Below, piece by piece: positions 9,292 to 17,252 of a stretch of DNA of 64,000 nucleotides. The notes below the pieces were generated by a model. It saw nothing but the letters and a program-made list of their open reading frames with translations, ran no database searches and was not told the origin of the DNA. Numbering within the stretch: position 1 is the stretch's first letter; every line of letters begins with the position of its first letter. A program made the position numbers and the translations under genes. This DNA is from Enterobacter sp. CC120223-11 (GTDB taxonomy: Bacteria; Pseudomonadota; Gammaproteobacteria; Enterobacterales; Enterobacteriaceae). The stretch is taken from NCBI RefSeq assembly GCF_900215375.1, contig NZ_OBEF01000008.1, forward strand, positions 166,259-230,258. Direction: 5' to 3'.

Positions 9292-9450
9292 AATATAATT
9301 CTTTGCTCACACCCTCCCTGCTTTTTTTGTGAACTCTTAATGAGCATCATTACGCCAAAGGCCCTTGCTCAATGGCATTTGCCGCAGGCGCGGCTAAACT
9401 TCCGGTATTCTTCATCAGCTTCTCACTCCCTGATCCCACGGCGAGACACC

Positions 9451-10410
9451 ATGAAAAATCATCCGGTACTTTGTTTGCTCTCCCTTACCGTCTCTTTTTG
9501 CGCCAGCGCTTCGCCCTATCTCAGCGGTGAGCCGACGCAATATCAACATGATGGCCTCTCGCTGAACGCTTCGCTCGGCTATCTGGGGGGCGAAGCCAAA
9601 GAGTATGTCTACGACGGCGGCAAGCAGCTCAGTCGCCTGGACTGGAAGGTGAAAAACAGCGCGATTATAAAAGCAGAGGCCAATTACGACCTGCTGTCCT
9701 GGCTTAGCCTGAATGCCCGGGGCTGGACGACGCTGGCCTCCGGCAGCGGCCACATTGATGATTATGACTGGCAGGATCCGAACTCAAGCCACTACACCGA
9801 TCACTCCACCAGCCCGGCGACGGTGAATGAAGCTAACGAATACGATCTCAGCCTGCGCTTCTGGGCGCTCAATCAGCCAGCGTACAAACTCGGGGCGATA
9901 GCCGGGTATCAGGAGAGCCGCACCAGCTGGACCGCCCACGGCGGCAGCTACGACTATGCAGGAACGGACGCAGACGACAACTACGACCCCAACCTGCCCC
10001 GGCAACGCGGCACCTTCCCGGCGGGACAGACCGTCCTCGGCTATCGTCAGGTCTTCAAAGCGCCCTATATAGGGCTTGCGGGCTACTACGCCTTTTCTCA
10101 GTTTGAACTCAGCGGCCTGCTCAAATACAGCCACTGGGTAGACGCCACCGATCATGACGTGCACTACCTGACCAACACCGTTTCATCAACCGGCAACAAT
10201 AACGCCGAGATGTGGGCGGGCACCGTCAACGCCGGGTACTGGGTCACGCCGCACGCCAAACTCTTCACCGAGGCGGCGTATACGTTCTACCCCAACAAAC
10301 ACGGCGATATTAACCAGTGGGATGAAAATGGCCACGAATACGGACAGGGTGGCGGCGGCATACAGAGCCGGGCGTGGAGCCTGTCGGCAGGCGTGCAGTA
10401 TTTGTGGTAA
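9451..10410 (+). CDS. Omptin-family outer-membrane protease
   Basis: A 319-residue protein, the usual omptin length (OmpT 317, PgtE 312). A signal peptide ends at Ala20 (CASASP). The conserved omptin block GWTTLASGSGH...DYDWQDP carries the acidic pair Asp104/Asp106, and DHDVHYL carries the Asp236/His238 pair, matching OmpT Asp83/Asp85 and Asp210/His212. The protein ends in an aromatic residue (QYLW), as expected of a beta-barrel. Omptins need LPS and cut between basic residues, attacking antimicrobial peptides and plasminogen. The ATG at 9451 is chosen because it begins the signal peptide. The gene lies between umuD and umuC. Confidence 0.92.
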   Translation: MKNHPVLCLLSLTVSFCASASPYLSGEPTQYQHDGLSLNASLGYLGGEAKEYVYDGGKQLSRLDWKVKNSAIIKAEANYDLLSWLSLNARGWTTLASGSGHIDDYDWQDPNSSHYTDHSTSPATVNEANEYDLSLRFWALNQPAYKLGAIAGYQESRTSWTAHGGSYDYAGTDADDNYDPNLPRQRGTFPAGQTVLGYRQVFKAPYIGLAGYYAFSQFELSGLLKYSHWVDATDHDVHYLTNTVSSTGNNNAEMWAGTVNAGYWVTPHAKLFTEAAYTFYPNKHGDINQWDENGHEYGQGGGGIQSRAWSLSAGVQYLW

Positions 10411-10430
10411 ACGTCCCTTGATCCTTCCCT

Positions 10431-10470
10431 TTTTCCGCGATACTGTTTATTTATACAGTATCGCGGAAAA
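10431..10470. repeat. Perfect 40-bp inverted repeat containing the umuC LexA operator
   Basis: Two 16-base arms, TTTTCCGCGATACTGT (10431-10446) and its exact reverse complement (10455-10470), flank an eight-base centre TTATTTAT. The LexA box is the inner 20 bases. The arms extend well past what LexA needs, and the element sits just after the omptin stop codon (10410) and before umuC (10479), so it could also fold in RNA as a terminator-like hairpin. Confidence 0.9.
10441..10460. promoter_or_regulatory. LexA operator (SOS box) of umuC
   Basis: TACTGTTTATTTATACAGTA is a strong LexA match with both CTGT and ACAG ends intact. It ends 18 bp before the umuC start, showing that umuC has its own SOS promoter and does not depend on umuD transcription. 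Confidence 0.93.
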
Positions 10471-10478
10471 TAATCACC

Positions 10479-11732
10479 ATGCTTGCCCTTATCGACGTCA
10501 ACAACTTCTACACATCCTGCGAAACCGCCTGGCGGCCAGAGCTGATTGGCAGGCCTATAGTGGTGCTTTCCAATAATGACGGCTGCATCATTTCGCGCTC
10601 GGCGGAAGCCAAAAAGCTCGGCGTCAAAATGGGCGAGCCGTGGTTTAAGCAGAAAACTCAGCTGGAACGCCAGGGCGTTGTCACCTTCAGCAGCAACTAT
10701 GCGCTGTACGGCGACATGAGCCATCGGGTGATGAGCACGCTGGAGGAGTGCTGCCCTCGAGTGGACGTGTACAGCATTGATGAGGCTTTTGCCGATCTCA
10801 CGGGTATTCAGGATCTGGAAAAAACGGGCCGCGAGATCCGCGATCTCATTTTCCAGCGCACGCTGCTCACCGTCGGGGTCGGTATCGCCCCCACCAAAAC
10901 GCTCGCCAAGCTTGCTAATTTTGCCGCCAAGAAGTACCCGGCAACCAAAGGCGTGGTTGACCTCTCCTCCCCCGTTCGTCAGCGAAAACTGATGGAAAAA
11001 GTGCCTGTGGAAGAAGTCTGGGGCGTGGGCCGCAGGCTCAGTAAAAAACTCAGCTCGATGGGCGTCGATAACGCACTGAAGTTGGCGGACTGCGACCTGT
11101 GGTTTATCCGTAAAAATTTCAGCGTGGTGCTGGAGCGCACGGTGCGTGAGCTGCGCGGTGAATCCTGCCTGGAATTTGAAGAATACGCACCGGTGAAACA
11201 GGAAATTATCAGCTCGCGATCCTTTGGCAAGCGCACCAGCGACTACCGCGAAGTGCGTGAAGGCATCTGCACCTGGGCGGCGCGCGCGGCGGAGAAAATG
11301 CGCCATGAGCACCAGTATTGCCGCTACGTCGCCGCCTTTATCAAAAGCAGCCCGCACGATGAGCACGAACCCTACTACAGCAACAGCAGCGGCATTCGCC
11401 TGCTCACGCCCACCCAGGACACGCGCGATATTATCGCCGCCGCGACCCGCTGTCTTAACGCCATCTGGAAACAAGGGCCGCGCTATCAGAAAGCAGGCGT
11501 GATGCTGGGCGATTTTTTCAGCCAGGGCGTGGCGCAGCTCAATCTGTTTGATGAGTTCGGCCCGCGCCCGCATGGTGAACAATTAATGGCGCTGATGGAT
11601 GCGCAGAACAAAAAAGGCAACAAGCTGTGGTTCGCCGGTCAGGGCGTTTCCCCCACATGGACCATGAAACGCTCCATGCTTTCCCCGGCGTGGACCACCC
11701 GATTGAGCGACGTTCCACGCACAATTGACTAA
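10479..11732 (+). CDS. umuC: UmuC, catalytic subunit of DNA polymerase V
   Basis: A 417-residue Y-family polymerase (E. coli UmuC 422). The catalytic acidic residues are Asp6 (LALIDVNNFY) and Asp-Glu in VYSIDEAFADLTG; helix-hairpin-helix, little-finger (SRSFGKR) and the beta-clamp motif QLNLF are all present. With UmuD' dimer and RecA it copies past lesions with low fidelity. GGAAAA stands upstream of the ATG. It is full length and apparently intact. Unlike the normal umuDC operon, it is separated from umuD by a hydrolase, a stress protein and an omptin gene and has its own LexA operator. Confidence 0.95.
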   Translation: MLALIDVNNFYTSCETAWRPELIGRPIVVLSNNDGCIISRSAEAKKLGVKMGEPWFKQKTQLERQGVVTFSSNYALYGDMSHRVMSTLEECCPRVDVYSIDEAFADLTGIQDLEKTGREIRDLIFQRTLLTVGVGIAPTKTLAKLANFAAKKYPATKGVVDLSSPVRQRKLMEKVPVEEVWGVGRRLSKKLSSMGVDNALKLADCDLWFIRKNFSVVLERTVRELRGESCLEFEEYAPVKQEIISSRSFGKRTSDYREVREGICTWAARAAEKMRHEHQYCRYVAAFIKSSPHDEHEPYYSNSSGIRLLTPTQDTRDIIAAATRCLNAIWKQGPRYQKAGVMLGDFFSQGVAQLNLFDEFGPRPHGEQLMALMDAQNKKGNKLWFAGQGVSPTWTMKRSMLSPAWTTRLSDVPRTID

Positions 11733-11773
11733 AGACATCCTCAGGCGATTGATATACGATTTATATATGTTTC

Positions 11774-11790
11774 ATATACGGTGTGTATAT
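11774..11790. promoter_or_regulatory. Candidate operator of the ParD-like/MetAP pair
   Basis: ATATAC (11774-11779) and GTATAT (11785-11790) form an inverted repeat with a five-base spacer just before the ATG at 11793. A further ATATACG half-site lies at 11752-11758, 22 bp upstream. Ribbon-helix-helix antitoxins often bind such repeats at their own promoters, so self-control by the ParD-like protein is plausible. This is inference from position and symmetry. Confidence 0.4.
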
Positions 11791-11792
11791 TC

Positions 11793-12011
11793 ATGGGAAT
11801 CGTCAAAATTTCTGACCTGCTGCACGAAGACATTCGTGATGCCAGCAAAGCGATGTCGCGTTCGGTCAACGCACAAGCTGAATACTGGATCCGCCTCGGT
11901 ATGATGAGCGAACTCTACCCGGAGCTGAACTATCAGCAAATCAAAATGATGATGCTGAAATCAGGATCTGACCGCTTACTGGAGGTGATCAATGCCATCA
12001 ATTCCCATTAA
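11793..12011 (+). CDS. ParD-like ribbon-helix-helix protein
   Basis: A 72-residue protein beginning MGIVKISDLLHEDIRDASKAM, with the strand-helix-helix plan of antitoxin ParD and relatives (the ParD-like family). SRSVNAQAEYWIRLGMM is the helix that packs the dimer. No ParE-type toxin lies next to it; instead its 3' end overlaps the start of a methionine aminopeptidase by 20 bp, so the two are translated from one message. The ATG at 11793 is used; a GTG four codons upstream is possible. Ribosome binding site is weak. A role as DNA-binding regulator of the pair, or as a binding partner of the aminopeptidase, is inference. Confidence 0.8.
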   Translation: MGIVKISDLLHEDIRDASKAMSRSVNAQAEYWIRLGMMSELYPELNYQQIKMMMLKSGSDRLLEVINAINSH

Positions 12012-12771
12012 AACAGCCGACGAACTCGCCCGCCAGCGCCACGCCGGGGAGCTGCTGGCCTCCGTGTTCGATATGCTGGACGCGTTTATCCAGCCGGGCG
12101 TCACCACTATGGCTATCAACAACAAGGTGGAAGATTATATCGTCAATGAGCTTCACTCCCGCCCGGCGAGCAAAGGCCAGTACGACTATCCATACGTGCT
12201 GAATACGTCGGTGAACGAAGTGGTGTGCCACGGCATTCCGAAGGAAACGGAGCATTTACGCACCGGGGCCATTGTGAACGTCGACATCACGCTTGAGAAA
12301 GACGGCATGATTGCCGACTCCAGCAAAATGTACCTGATTGGCGACGTCTCCCCGCTGGCCCGCCGCCTGGTGAACAAAACCTACGAGGCGATGTGGAAAG
12401 GTATTCAGGTGGTGAAGCCAGGCGCCACATTGGGGGATATCGGGCACGCCATTCAGAAATATGTCGAAGATAACGGCTACAGCGTGGTGCGCGAGTACTG
12501 CGGGCACGGCATCGGCAAAGAGATGCACGAAGATCCGCAGATCCTGCACTACGGCAAACCAGGCGTTGGCGACGTGCTGCGCGAAGGCATGGTCTTTACC
12601 ATCGAACCGATGGTCAATCAGGGCGACAGCAAAATCAAAACCAAAAAAGACGGCTGGACGGTGGTCACCCGCGACAAAAAATTGTCGGCGCAGTGGGAGC
12701 ATACCATCGCCGTGACGGCGGACGGCTTTGAAGTGCTGACGCTGCGCAAAGGAGAGGTCATCCCCGGTTAA
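11992..12771 (+). CDS. Type I methionine aminopeptidase, accessory copy
   Basis: A 259-residue M24 metallopeptidase with the full metal set of MetAP: Asp98 (VNVDIT), Asp109 (IADSSKM), His172 (CGHGIGKEMHED), Glu205 (TIEPMVN) and Glu236 (QWEHTI). It should remove the first Met from proteins. The essential map gene of enterobacteria lies beside rpsB-tsf, so this is a second copy, with lower similarity to E. coli Map (VNVDITLEKDGMIADSS in place of the usual VNIDVTVIKDGFHGDTS). GGAGGTGATC precedes the ATG within the ParD-like gene. Coupling to that gene suggests it may be kept under tight control. Confidence 0.9.
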   Translation: MPSIPIKTADELARQRHAGELLASVFDMLDAFIQPGVTTMAINNKVEDYIVNELHSRPASKGQYDYPYVLNTSVNEVVCHGIPKETEHLRTGAIVNVDITLEKDGMIADSSKMYLIGDVSPLARRLVNKTYEAMWKGIQVVKPGATLGDIGHAIQKYVEDNGYSVVREYCGHGIGKEMHEDPQILHYGKPGVGDVLREGMVFTIEPMVNQGDSKIKTKKDGWTVVTRDKKLSAQWEHTIAVTADGFEVLTLRKGEVIPG

Positions 12772-12783
12772 GACGGGTTGATG

Positions 12784-12869
12784 GCCTGGCGGCGCTTCGT
12801 TTGCGCAGGCCTGCAAAACCCTGTCGGGATGCACATCAGTAGGCCCGGCAAGCCTTTGCGCCGCCGGGC
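12784..12869. repeat. REP/BIME-like inverted repeats
   Basis: Two REP-like units stand in opposite orientation: GCCTGGCGGCGC...CAGGCC at 12784-12814 and GTAGGCCCGGC...GCCGCCGGGC at 12839-12869. The second, read on the minus strand, is close to the common enterobacterial REP core ending in GCCTAC. They lie between the convergent MetAP and pcaC genes, the usual place for such elements, and can form stable hairpins that end or protect transcripts. Confidence 0.65.
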
Positions 12870-12886
12870 AAAAAAATCACACTCAC

Positions 12887-13267
12887 TCAAGCATCCATCT
12901 CATCAAACACCTGCTGCGCCAGATGCAGCGTGGCGTTGGCGGCAGGCAAACCACAATAGAGCGCCGAGTGCATGATAAGCTCTTTCAGCTCATCCCTCGT
13001 CACGCCGTTGTTGAACGCCGCACGCAGGTGCATTTTCAGCTCCGCTTCGCGGTTCAGCGCAATCAGCATGGCGATGGTGATCATACTGCGCGTGTGGTGA
13101 CTGAGACCGGGCCGGGTCCAGGTTTCGCCCCAGGCGTAGCGGGTGATAAAGTTCTGAAACTCTTCGTTCAGCGGCGAAAGGTTGTCGATCGTCCGATCGA
13201 CGTGGGCATCGCCGAGCACTTTGCGGCGTACGTCCATGCCCTGCTGATAGCGTTTTTCGTCGTCCAT
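12887..13267 (-). CDS. pcaC: 4-carboxymuconolactone decarboxylase
   Basis: A 126-residue protein of the carboxymuconolactone decarboxylase family. It carries the usual LSPLNEEFQNFITRYAWGE, RPGLSHHTRSMITIAMLIALNRE and HLRAAFNNGVTRDELKE segments. It converts 4-carboxymuconolactone to beta-ketoadipate enol-lactone in the protocatechuate branch. It is the last gene of the pca operon and its ATG overlaps the pcaD stop codon. Confidence 0.95.
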   Translation of the reverse strand: MDDEKRYQQGMDVRRKVLGDAHVDRTIDNLSPLNEEFQNFITRYAWGETWTRPGLSHHTRSMITIAMLIALNREAELKMHLRAAFNNGVTRDELKELIMHSALYCGLPAANATLHLAQQVFDEMDA

Positions 13268-14022
13268 TATTCTCCCTTAAGCCAGGTCAGCAGCGCCGCA
13301 GAAAATTCGTCTGCCGCTTCTACGTTTGAAAGATGTGAAGCCGGAAGCGTCACCCGCTGGCTGCCCGCAATGTTGTTATAAAGATAGTCGGCGTCGGCGA
13401 CGGTGGTCACCGGGTCACGTTGCCCGGCAATGATCAGCACCGGGGCAGTAATGGCGCTGACTTCCGCACGCAAATCAGCAGCGGCCAGCGCTTCGCAGCC
13501 TTCGGCATACCCTTCGGGATCCATATGCGTCAGGGCGTGAACCAGCTGCTCGACCACTTCCGGGTTGTGCTGACGAAACGCGGGAGTGAACCAGCGGTCG
13601 GCTGTGCCTGCTGCCACCACGTCCATTCCCTCCTGACGTACGGCGCGAGCACGCGAAAGCCAGCTGGCCTGATCGCCAATTTTTGCCGCGGTGTTTGCCA
13701 CCGCCAGACCGTAAAAACGCTCAGGCGCGAAGCGGGCCAGCCAGAGTCCAATCAGCCCCCCCACCGAAATGCCGCAGAAGCAGGCTTTGTCGATATTCAG
13801 ATGATCGAGCAGCGCAATCACGTCCTCGCCAAGCTGGGCGAGCGAGACTTTACCGCGTTTGGTGGTTTGCCCGTGGCCGTGCATGTCGTAGCGCAGCACG
13901 CGAAAATGGGCGGTCAGCGCCGCCATCTGTGGCTGCCATAAAGAAAGCGAGGTGCCCATCGAGTTCGACAGCACCAGCACCGGCGCATCCTCCGGGCCAT
14001 CAATCTGATAATGAATGGTCAT
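13267..14022 (-). CDS. pcaD: 3-oxoadipate enol-lactonase
   Basis: A 251-residue alpha/beta-hydrolase. The nucleophile is Ser86 in CGISVGG, RYDMHGHGQT precedes it, and the His of the triad is in PASHLSNVE. It opens beta-ketoadipate enol-lactone to beta-ketoadipate. AGGAGC precedes the ATG at 14022. The start lies inside the end of pcaB (23-bp overlap) and the stop overlaps pcaC, showing translational coupling. Confidence 0.95.
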   Translation of the reverse strand: MTIHYQIDGPEDAPVLVLSNSMGTSLSLWQPQMAALTAHFRVLRYDMHGHGQTTKRGKVSLAQLGEDVIALLDHLNIDKACFCGISVGGLIGLWLARFAPERFYGLAVANTAAKIGDQASWLSRARAVRQEGMDVVAAGTADRWFTPAFRQHNPEVVEQLVHALTHMDPEGYAEGCEALAAADLRAEVSAITAPVLIIAGQRDPVTTVADADYLYNNIAGSQRVTLPASHLSNVEAADEFSAALLTWLKGE

Positions 14023-15364
14023 GGCATTGCTCCTGATAGCGCGCCAGTACCTGACGCACAAAATAAGTCGCGCTGCCGGTGGCCTTCGACGGGTCCAGCA
14101 GCGCGGTCAGTTCAGCAGGGGTAAAATGCGCCGTCAGGCGCGGGTCGTTTTCCAACAGCTGCAACAGCGGGCACTTTTGATCCAGCGCCTGATGACACAG
14201 CGTTTCGATAAGGTGATGGGCGTCCTGCTTGCCGATAAATTTTGCCAGCGCCAGGGTGACGGACTCCGCCATGATCAGCCCATGCGTAATGTCGAGGTCC
14301 GCACGCATTTTTACGGCATCCACCTGCATGCCGCGCACCAGTTGCTCGCTCTGCGCTATGACGCCACCCGCAAGCGTAATGAGTTCCGGCAGTACTTCCC
14401 ACTCTGCCTGCCAGCCGCCGAGCGCCCTTTCATGCTGCTGAATTTGACTGGCATACAGCGTTGCCATCAGGCCAGGCGTGCGCTGTACCGCCGTGAGAAT
14501 AGCCGCGCAGCCGACAGGGTTACGTTTATGCGGCATCGCGGAAGAACCGCCGCGACCGGGTGCCGTTGGCTCACTGACTTCCGCCACTTCAGTTTGCATC
14601 AGCAGCGAAAAATCACTGGCGAATTTGCCGAGCGTGCCGCACACGCCCGCGTACCAGTGGCCAATTTCCAGCAGCCTGTCGCGCTGGCTGTGCCAGGGCG
14701 TGTCTGCCAGCGTCAGGTTCAACTCCTGGGCTAAGGCTTCCGCCACCGCCGGGCCGTGGTCGTTCAGCGATGCCAGCGTGCCCGCCGCGCCGCCAAACTG
14801 GAGCGTTAAGGCACGTGATGAAATTTCACGAAGGCGAACCTGCCAGCGCAGCAGCGCATCCAGCGTGCCGGCAAGCTTCAGGCCAAAGGTAACGGGCAGC
14901 GCGTGCTGCATCCAGGTGCGCCCTGGCATCACGGTTTCACGATGAAGTGTGGTTTGCTTCGCCAGCGCGGCCAGCAGGTTCGCCAGCATCTCATCCGTTT
15001 TCAGCAGCGCTTCACGCAGCTGGAGCACAAACCCGGAGTCGATGACGTCCTGGCTGGTTGCGCCCCAGTGAACGTAGCGGGCCGCGTCGGGATCGTTCTG
15101 TTTCACCTGCGCGGTCAGCTGTTTCACCAGCGGAATGGCGAGGTTACCGGCGCTGGCCGCCGCTTCGCCAAGGGCAGTCATATCAATGCTGCGAACGTCA
15201 CAGGCTCGTTCAATCGCCGCAACGGCTTCTGATGGAATGACGCCGCACGCCGCTTCGGCCCGCGCCAGCGCGGCTTCAAAGTCGAGCATCCCCTGCACGG
15301 CTTGTGCGTCGCTGAACAGCGCCGTTAACGCACTCCCGCGCAACATCGGGGTCAACAAATCCAT
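14000..15364 (-). CDS. pcaB: 3-carboxy-cis,cis-muconate cycloisomerase
   Basis: A 454-residue member of the fumarase/aspartase superfamily. The signature GGSSAMPHKRNPV is present, as are the substrate loop regions WGATSQDVIDSG and TWMQHALPVTFG. It lactonises 3-carboxymuconate, the product of protocatechuate 3,4-dioxygenase, to 4-carboxymuconolactone. It starts 9 bp after pcaF. No dioxygenase genes (pcaGH) are in the window, so the substrate must come from enzymes encoded elsewhere. Confidence 0.95.
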   Translation of the reverse strand: MDLLTPMLRGSALTALFSDAQAVQGMLDFEAALARAEAACGVIPSEAVAAIERACDVRSIDMTALGEAAASAGNLAIPLVKQLTAQVKQNDPDAARYVHWGATSQDVIDSGFVLQLREALLKTDEMLANLLAALAKQTTLHRETVMPGRTWMQHALPVTFGLKLAGTLDALLRWQVRLREISSRALTLQFGGAAGTLASLNDHGPAVAEALAQELNLTLADTPWHSQRDRLLEIGHWYAGVCGTLGKFASDFSLLMQTEVAEVSEPTAPGRGGSSAMPHKRNPVGCAAILTAVQRTPGLMATLYASQIQQHERALGGWQAEWEVLPELITLAGGVIAQSEQLVRGMQVDAVKMRADLDITHGLIMAESVTLALAKFIGKQDAHHLIETLCHQALDQKCPLLQLLENDPRLTAHFTPAELTALLDPSKATGSATYFVRQVLARYQEQCHDHSLSD

Positions 15365-15373
15365 GCCTGCTCC

Positions 15374-16579
15374 TTAAACCCGTTCAATAATCAGCGCAAT
15401 CCCCTGGCCCACGCCGATGCACATGGTACAGAGCGCATAGCGGCCACCTGTGCGTTTCAGCTGATAGGCGGCGGTCATCGCCAGACGGCCACCGGAAGCG
15501 CCCAGAGGATGCCCAAGCGCTATCGCCCCGCCGTTCGGATTCACGTGAGGCGCATCGTCCGCCAGCCCCAGCGAGCGGGTCACCGCCAGCGCCTGAGCGG
15601 CAAACGCTTCGTTAAGTTCTATCACATCCATCTGTTCGAGCGTTAAGCCAGTTTGTGCCAGCACTTTGCGCACCGCAGGCGACGGACCGAAGCCCATAAT
15701 GCGCGGCGCAACGCCCGCGGTTGCCACACCGACAACGCGAGCCAGCGGCTGCAAATCGTGAGCGTTCAGCGCCAGCTCGCTTGCCAGCAGCAGCGCGCAG
15801 GCTCCGTCGTTAACGCCAGAAGCATTCCCCGCCGTCACGCTGCCGTCGGCCCGCACAACCCCTTTCAGTTTAGCCAGTGATTCCATTGAGGTGCTGCGCG
15901 GGTGCTCATCTCGAGCAAAATGAAGCGGCTCGCCTTTGCGCTGCGGAACATTTACGGCGATCAGTTCGTCGTTAAACAACCCCTTTTCCTGCGCGGCGGC
16001 GGTTCTCTGCTGGCTGCGCAGGGCAAACGCGTCCTGATCGGCGCGGGAGATGCCAAACTCATCCGCCACGTTTTCGGCGGTTTCCGGCATGGAATCCACG
16101 CCATACATCGCTTTCATCAGCGGGTTAATAAAACGCCAGCCGATGGTGGTGTCTTCCATTTTCATGCTGCGGCTGTACGCACTCTCCGCTTTGCCCATCA
16201 CGAACGGCGCGCGGGACATGCTTTCCACGCCCCCGGCAATCATCAGCTGCGTTTCACCGCTTTTGATAGCCCTGGCCGCGATGCCAATGGCATCAAGGCT
16301 CGAGCCGCATAACCGATTGACGGTGCTGCCCGGCACCGTTTCCGGTAAGCCCGCCAGCAGCAGCGCCATACGCGCCACGTTACGGTTATCTTCCCCTGCC
16401 TGGTTCGCGCAGCCGTAAATCACATCGTCGATACATGAGGGGTCGAGGCCCGGGTTACGTTCCAGCAGCGCCTTCAGCGGCAGCGCCGCCAGGTCGTCTG
16501 CGCGCACCGTTGCAAGCGTGCCGCCAAAGCGTCCGAACGGCGTACGCACCGCGTCACAGATAAATGCCTGAGTCATCAT
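15374..16579 (-). CDS. pcaF: Beta-ketoadipyl-CoA thiolase
   Basis: A 401-residue thiolase with the nucleophile Cys in [10 protein letters not shown] (about residue 91), the GHPLGASGG loop and the second Cys in [11 protein letters not shown]. The start [17 protein letters not shown] is typical of PcaF/PaaJ. Next to pcaIJ it will split beta-ketoadipyl-CoA to succinyl-CoA and acetyl-CoA. Two ATGs stand together at 16579 and 16576; AAGGA is at better distance from the second, so the protein may be one residue shorter. Confidence 0.95.
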   Translation of the reverse strand: MMTQAFICDAVRTPFGRFGGTLATVRADDLAALPLKALLERNPGLDPSCIDDVIYGCANQAGEDNRNVARMALLLAGLPETVPGSTVNRLCGSSLDAIGIAARAIKSGETQLMIAGGVESMSRAPFVMGKAESAYSRSMKMEDTTIGWRFINPLMKAMYGVDSMPETAENVADEFGISRADQDAFALRSQQRTAAAQEKGLFNDELIAVNVPQRKGEPLHFARDEHPRSTSMESLAKLKGVVRADGSVTAGNASGVNDGACALLLASELALNAHDLQPLARVVGVATAGVAPRIMGFGPSPAVRKVLAQTGLTLEQMDVIELNEAFAAQALAVTRSLGLADDAPHVNPNGGAIALGHPLGASGGRLAMTAAYQLKRTGGRYALCTMCIGVGQGIALIIERV

Positions 16580-16585
16580 GATTCC

Positions 16586-17242
16586 TTATGCGCTTTGCGC
16601 GAGCTGGCTGAAAGTCAGTTTGACGGGCGTCAGCCGCTGTAGCTCTTCAAAGGAGAGGCCGTTGAAGATTTCACGGACGACCGGGCCCTGTGGGGTGATG
16701 TCGATCACCGCAAGATCCGTATAGATGCGGCTGACGCAGCCAATACCGGTTAGCGGGTAGCTGCACTGCTCCACCAGTTTGCAGTCGCCGTCGCGAGTCA
16801 GGTGATCCATCATCACGAAGACCTGGCGTGCGCCAATGGCCAGATCCATCGCCCCGCCGACCGCCGGAATGGCGTCCGGTGCGCCGGTGCTCCAGTTGGC
16901 TAAATCTCCGCTCGCAGAAACCTGATACGCACCGAGCACGCAGATATCGAGATGGCCGCCGCGCATCATGGCGAAGGAGTCACCGTGGTGGAAATAGCAG
17001 CCGCCTTCCAGTAACGTCACAAACTCTTTCCCGGCGTTAATCAGCTCAGGATCTTCTTCCCCCGGCGCAGGTTTTGGCCCCATCCCCAGCAGGCCGTTTT
17101 CGCTGTGGAGGAAAATCTCTTTATCGGCCGGAAGGTAGTTGGCGATGCGCGTGGGCAGGCCAATGCCAAGATTGACGTACGCGCCTTCAGGAATGTCCTG
17201 CGCCACGCGTCTGGCCATTTCGTCACGGGTCAGTTTTTGCAT
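16586..17242 (-). CDS. pcaJ: 3-oxoadipate CoA-transferase subunit B
   Basis: A 218-residue beta subunit of a family I CoA transferase. The catalytic Glu is Glu48 in LHSENGLLGMG. With PcaI it moves CoA from succinyl-CoA to beta-ketoadipate. Its start is 10 bp after the pcaI stop, and pcaF follows 6 bp later. Confidence 0.93.
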   Translation of the reverse strand: MQKLTRDEMARRVAQDIPEGAYVNLGIGLPTRIANYLPADKEIFLHSENGLLGMGPKPAPGEEDPELINAGKEFVTLLEGGCYFHHGDSFAMMRGGHLDICVLGAYQVSASGDLANWSTGAPDAIPAVGGAMDLAIGARQVFVMMDHLTRDGDCKLVEQCSYPLTGIGCVSRIYTDLAVIDITPQGPVVREIFNGLSFEELQRLTPVKLTFSQLAQSA

Positions 17243-17252
17243 GGTTTGCTCC

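Noticed and set aside
7384..10410. A mobile element carrying the genes between umuD and umuC
   Set aside because: No integrase, transposase, terminal repeats or target duplications could be seen.
10287..11582. Long open frame on the minus strand opposite umuC
   Set aside because: It mirrors umuC codon bias, has no ribosome binding site or recognisable domain, and umuC is unmistakable on the other strand.
14015..14734. 239-codon open frame opposite pcaB
   Set aside because: Shadow of pcaB; low-complexity basic translation.
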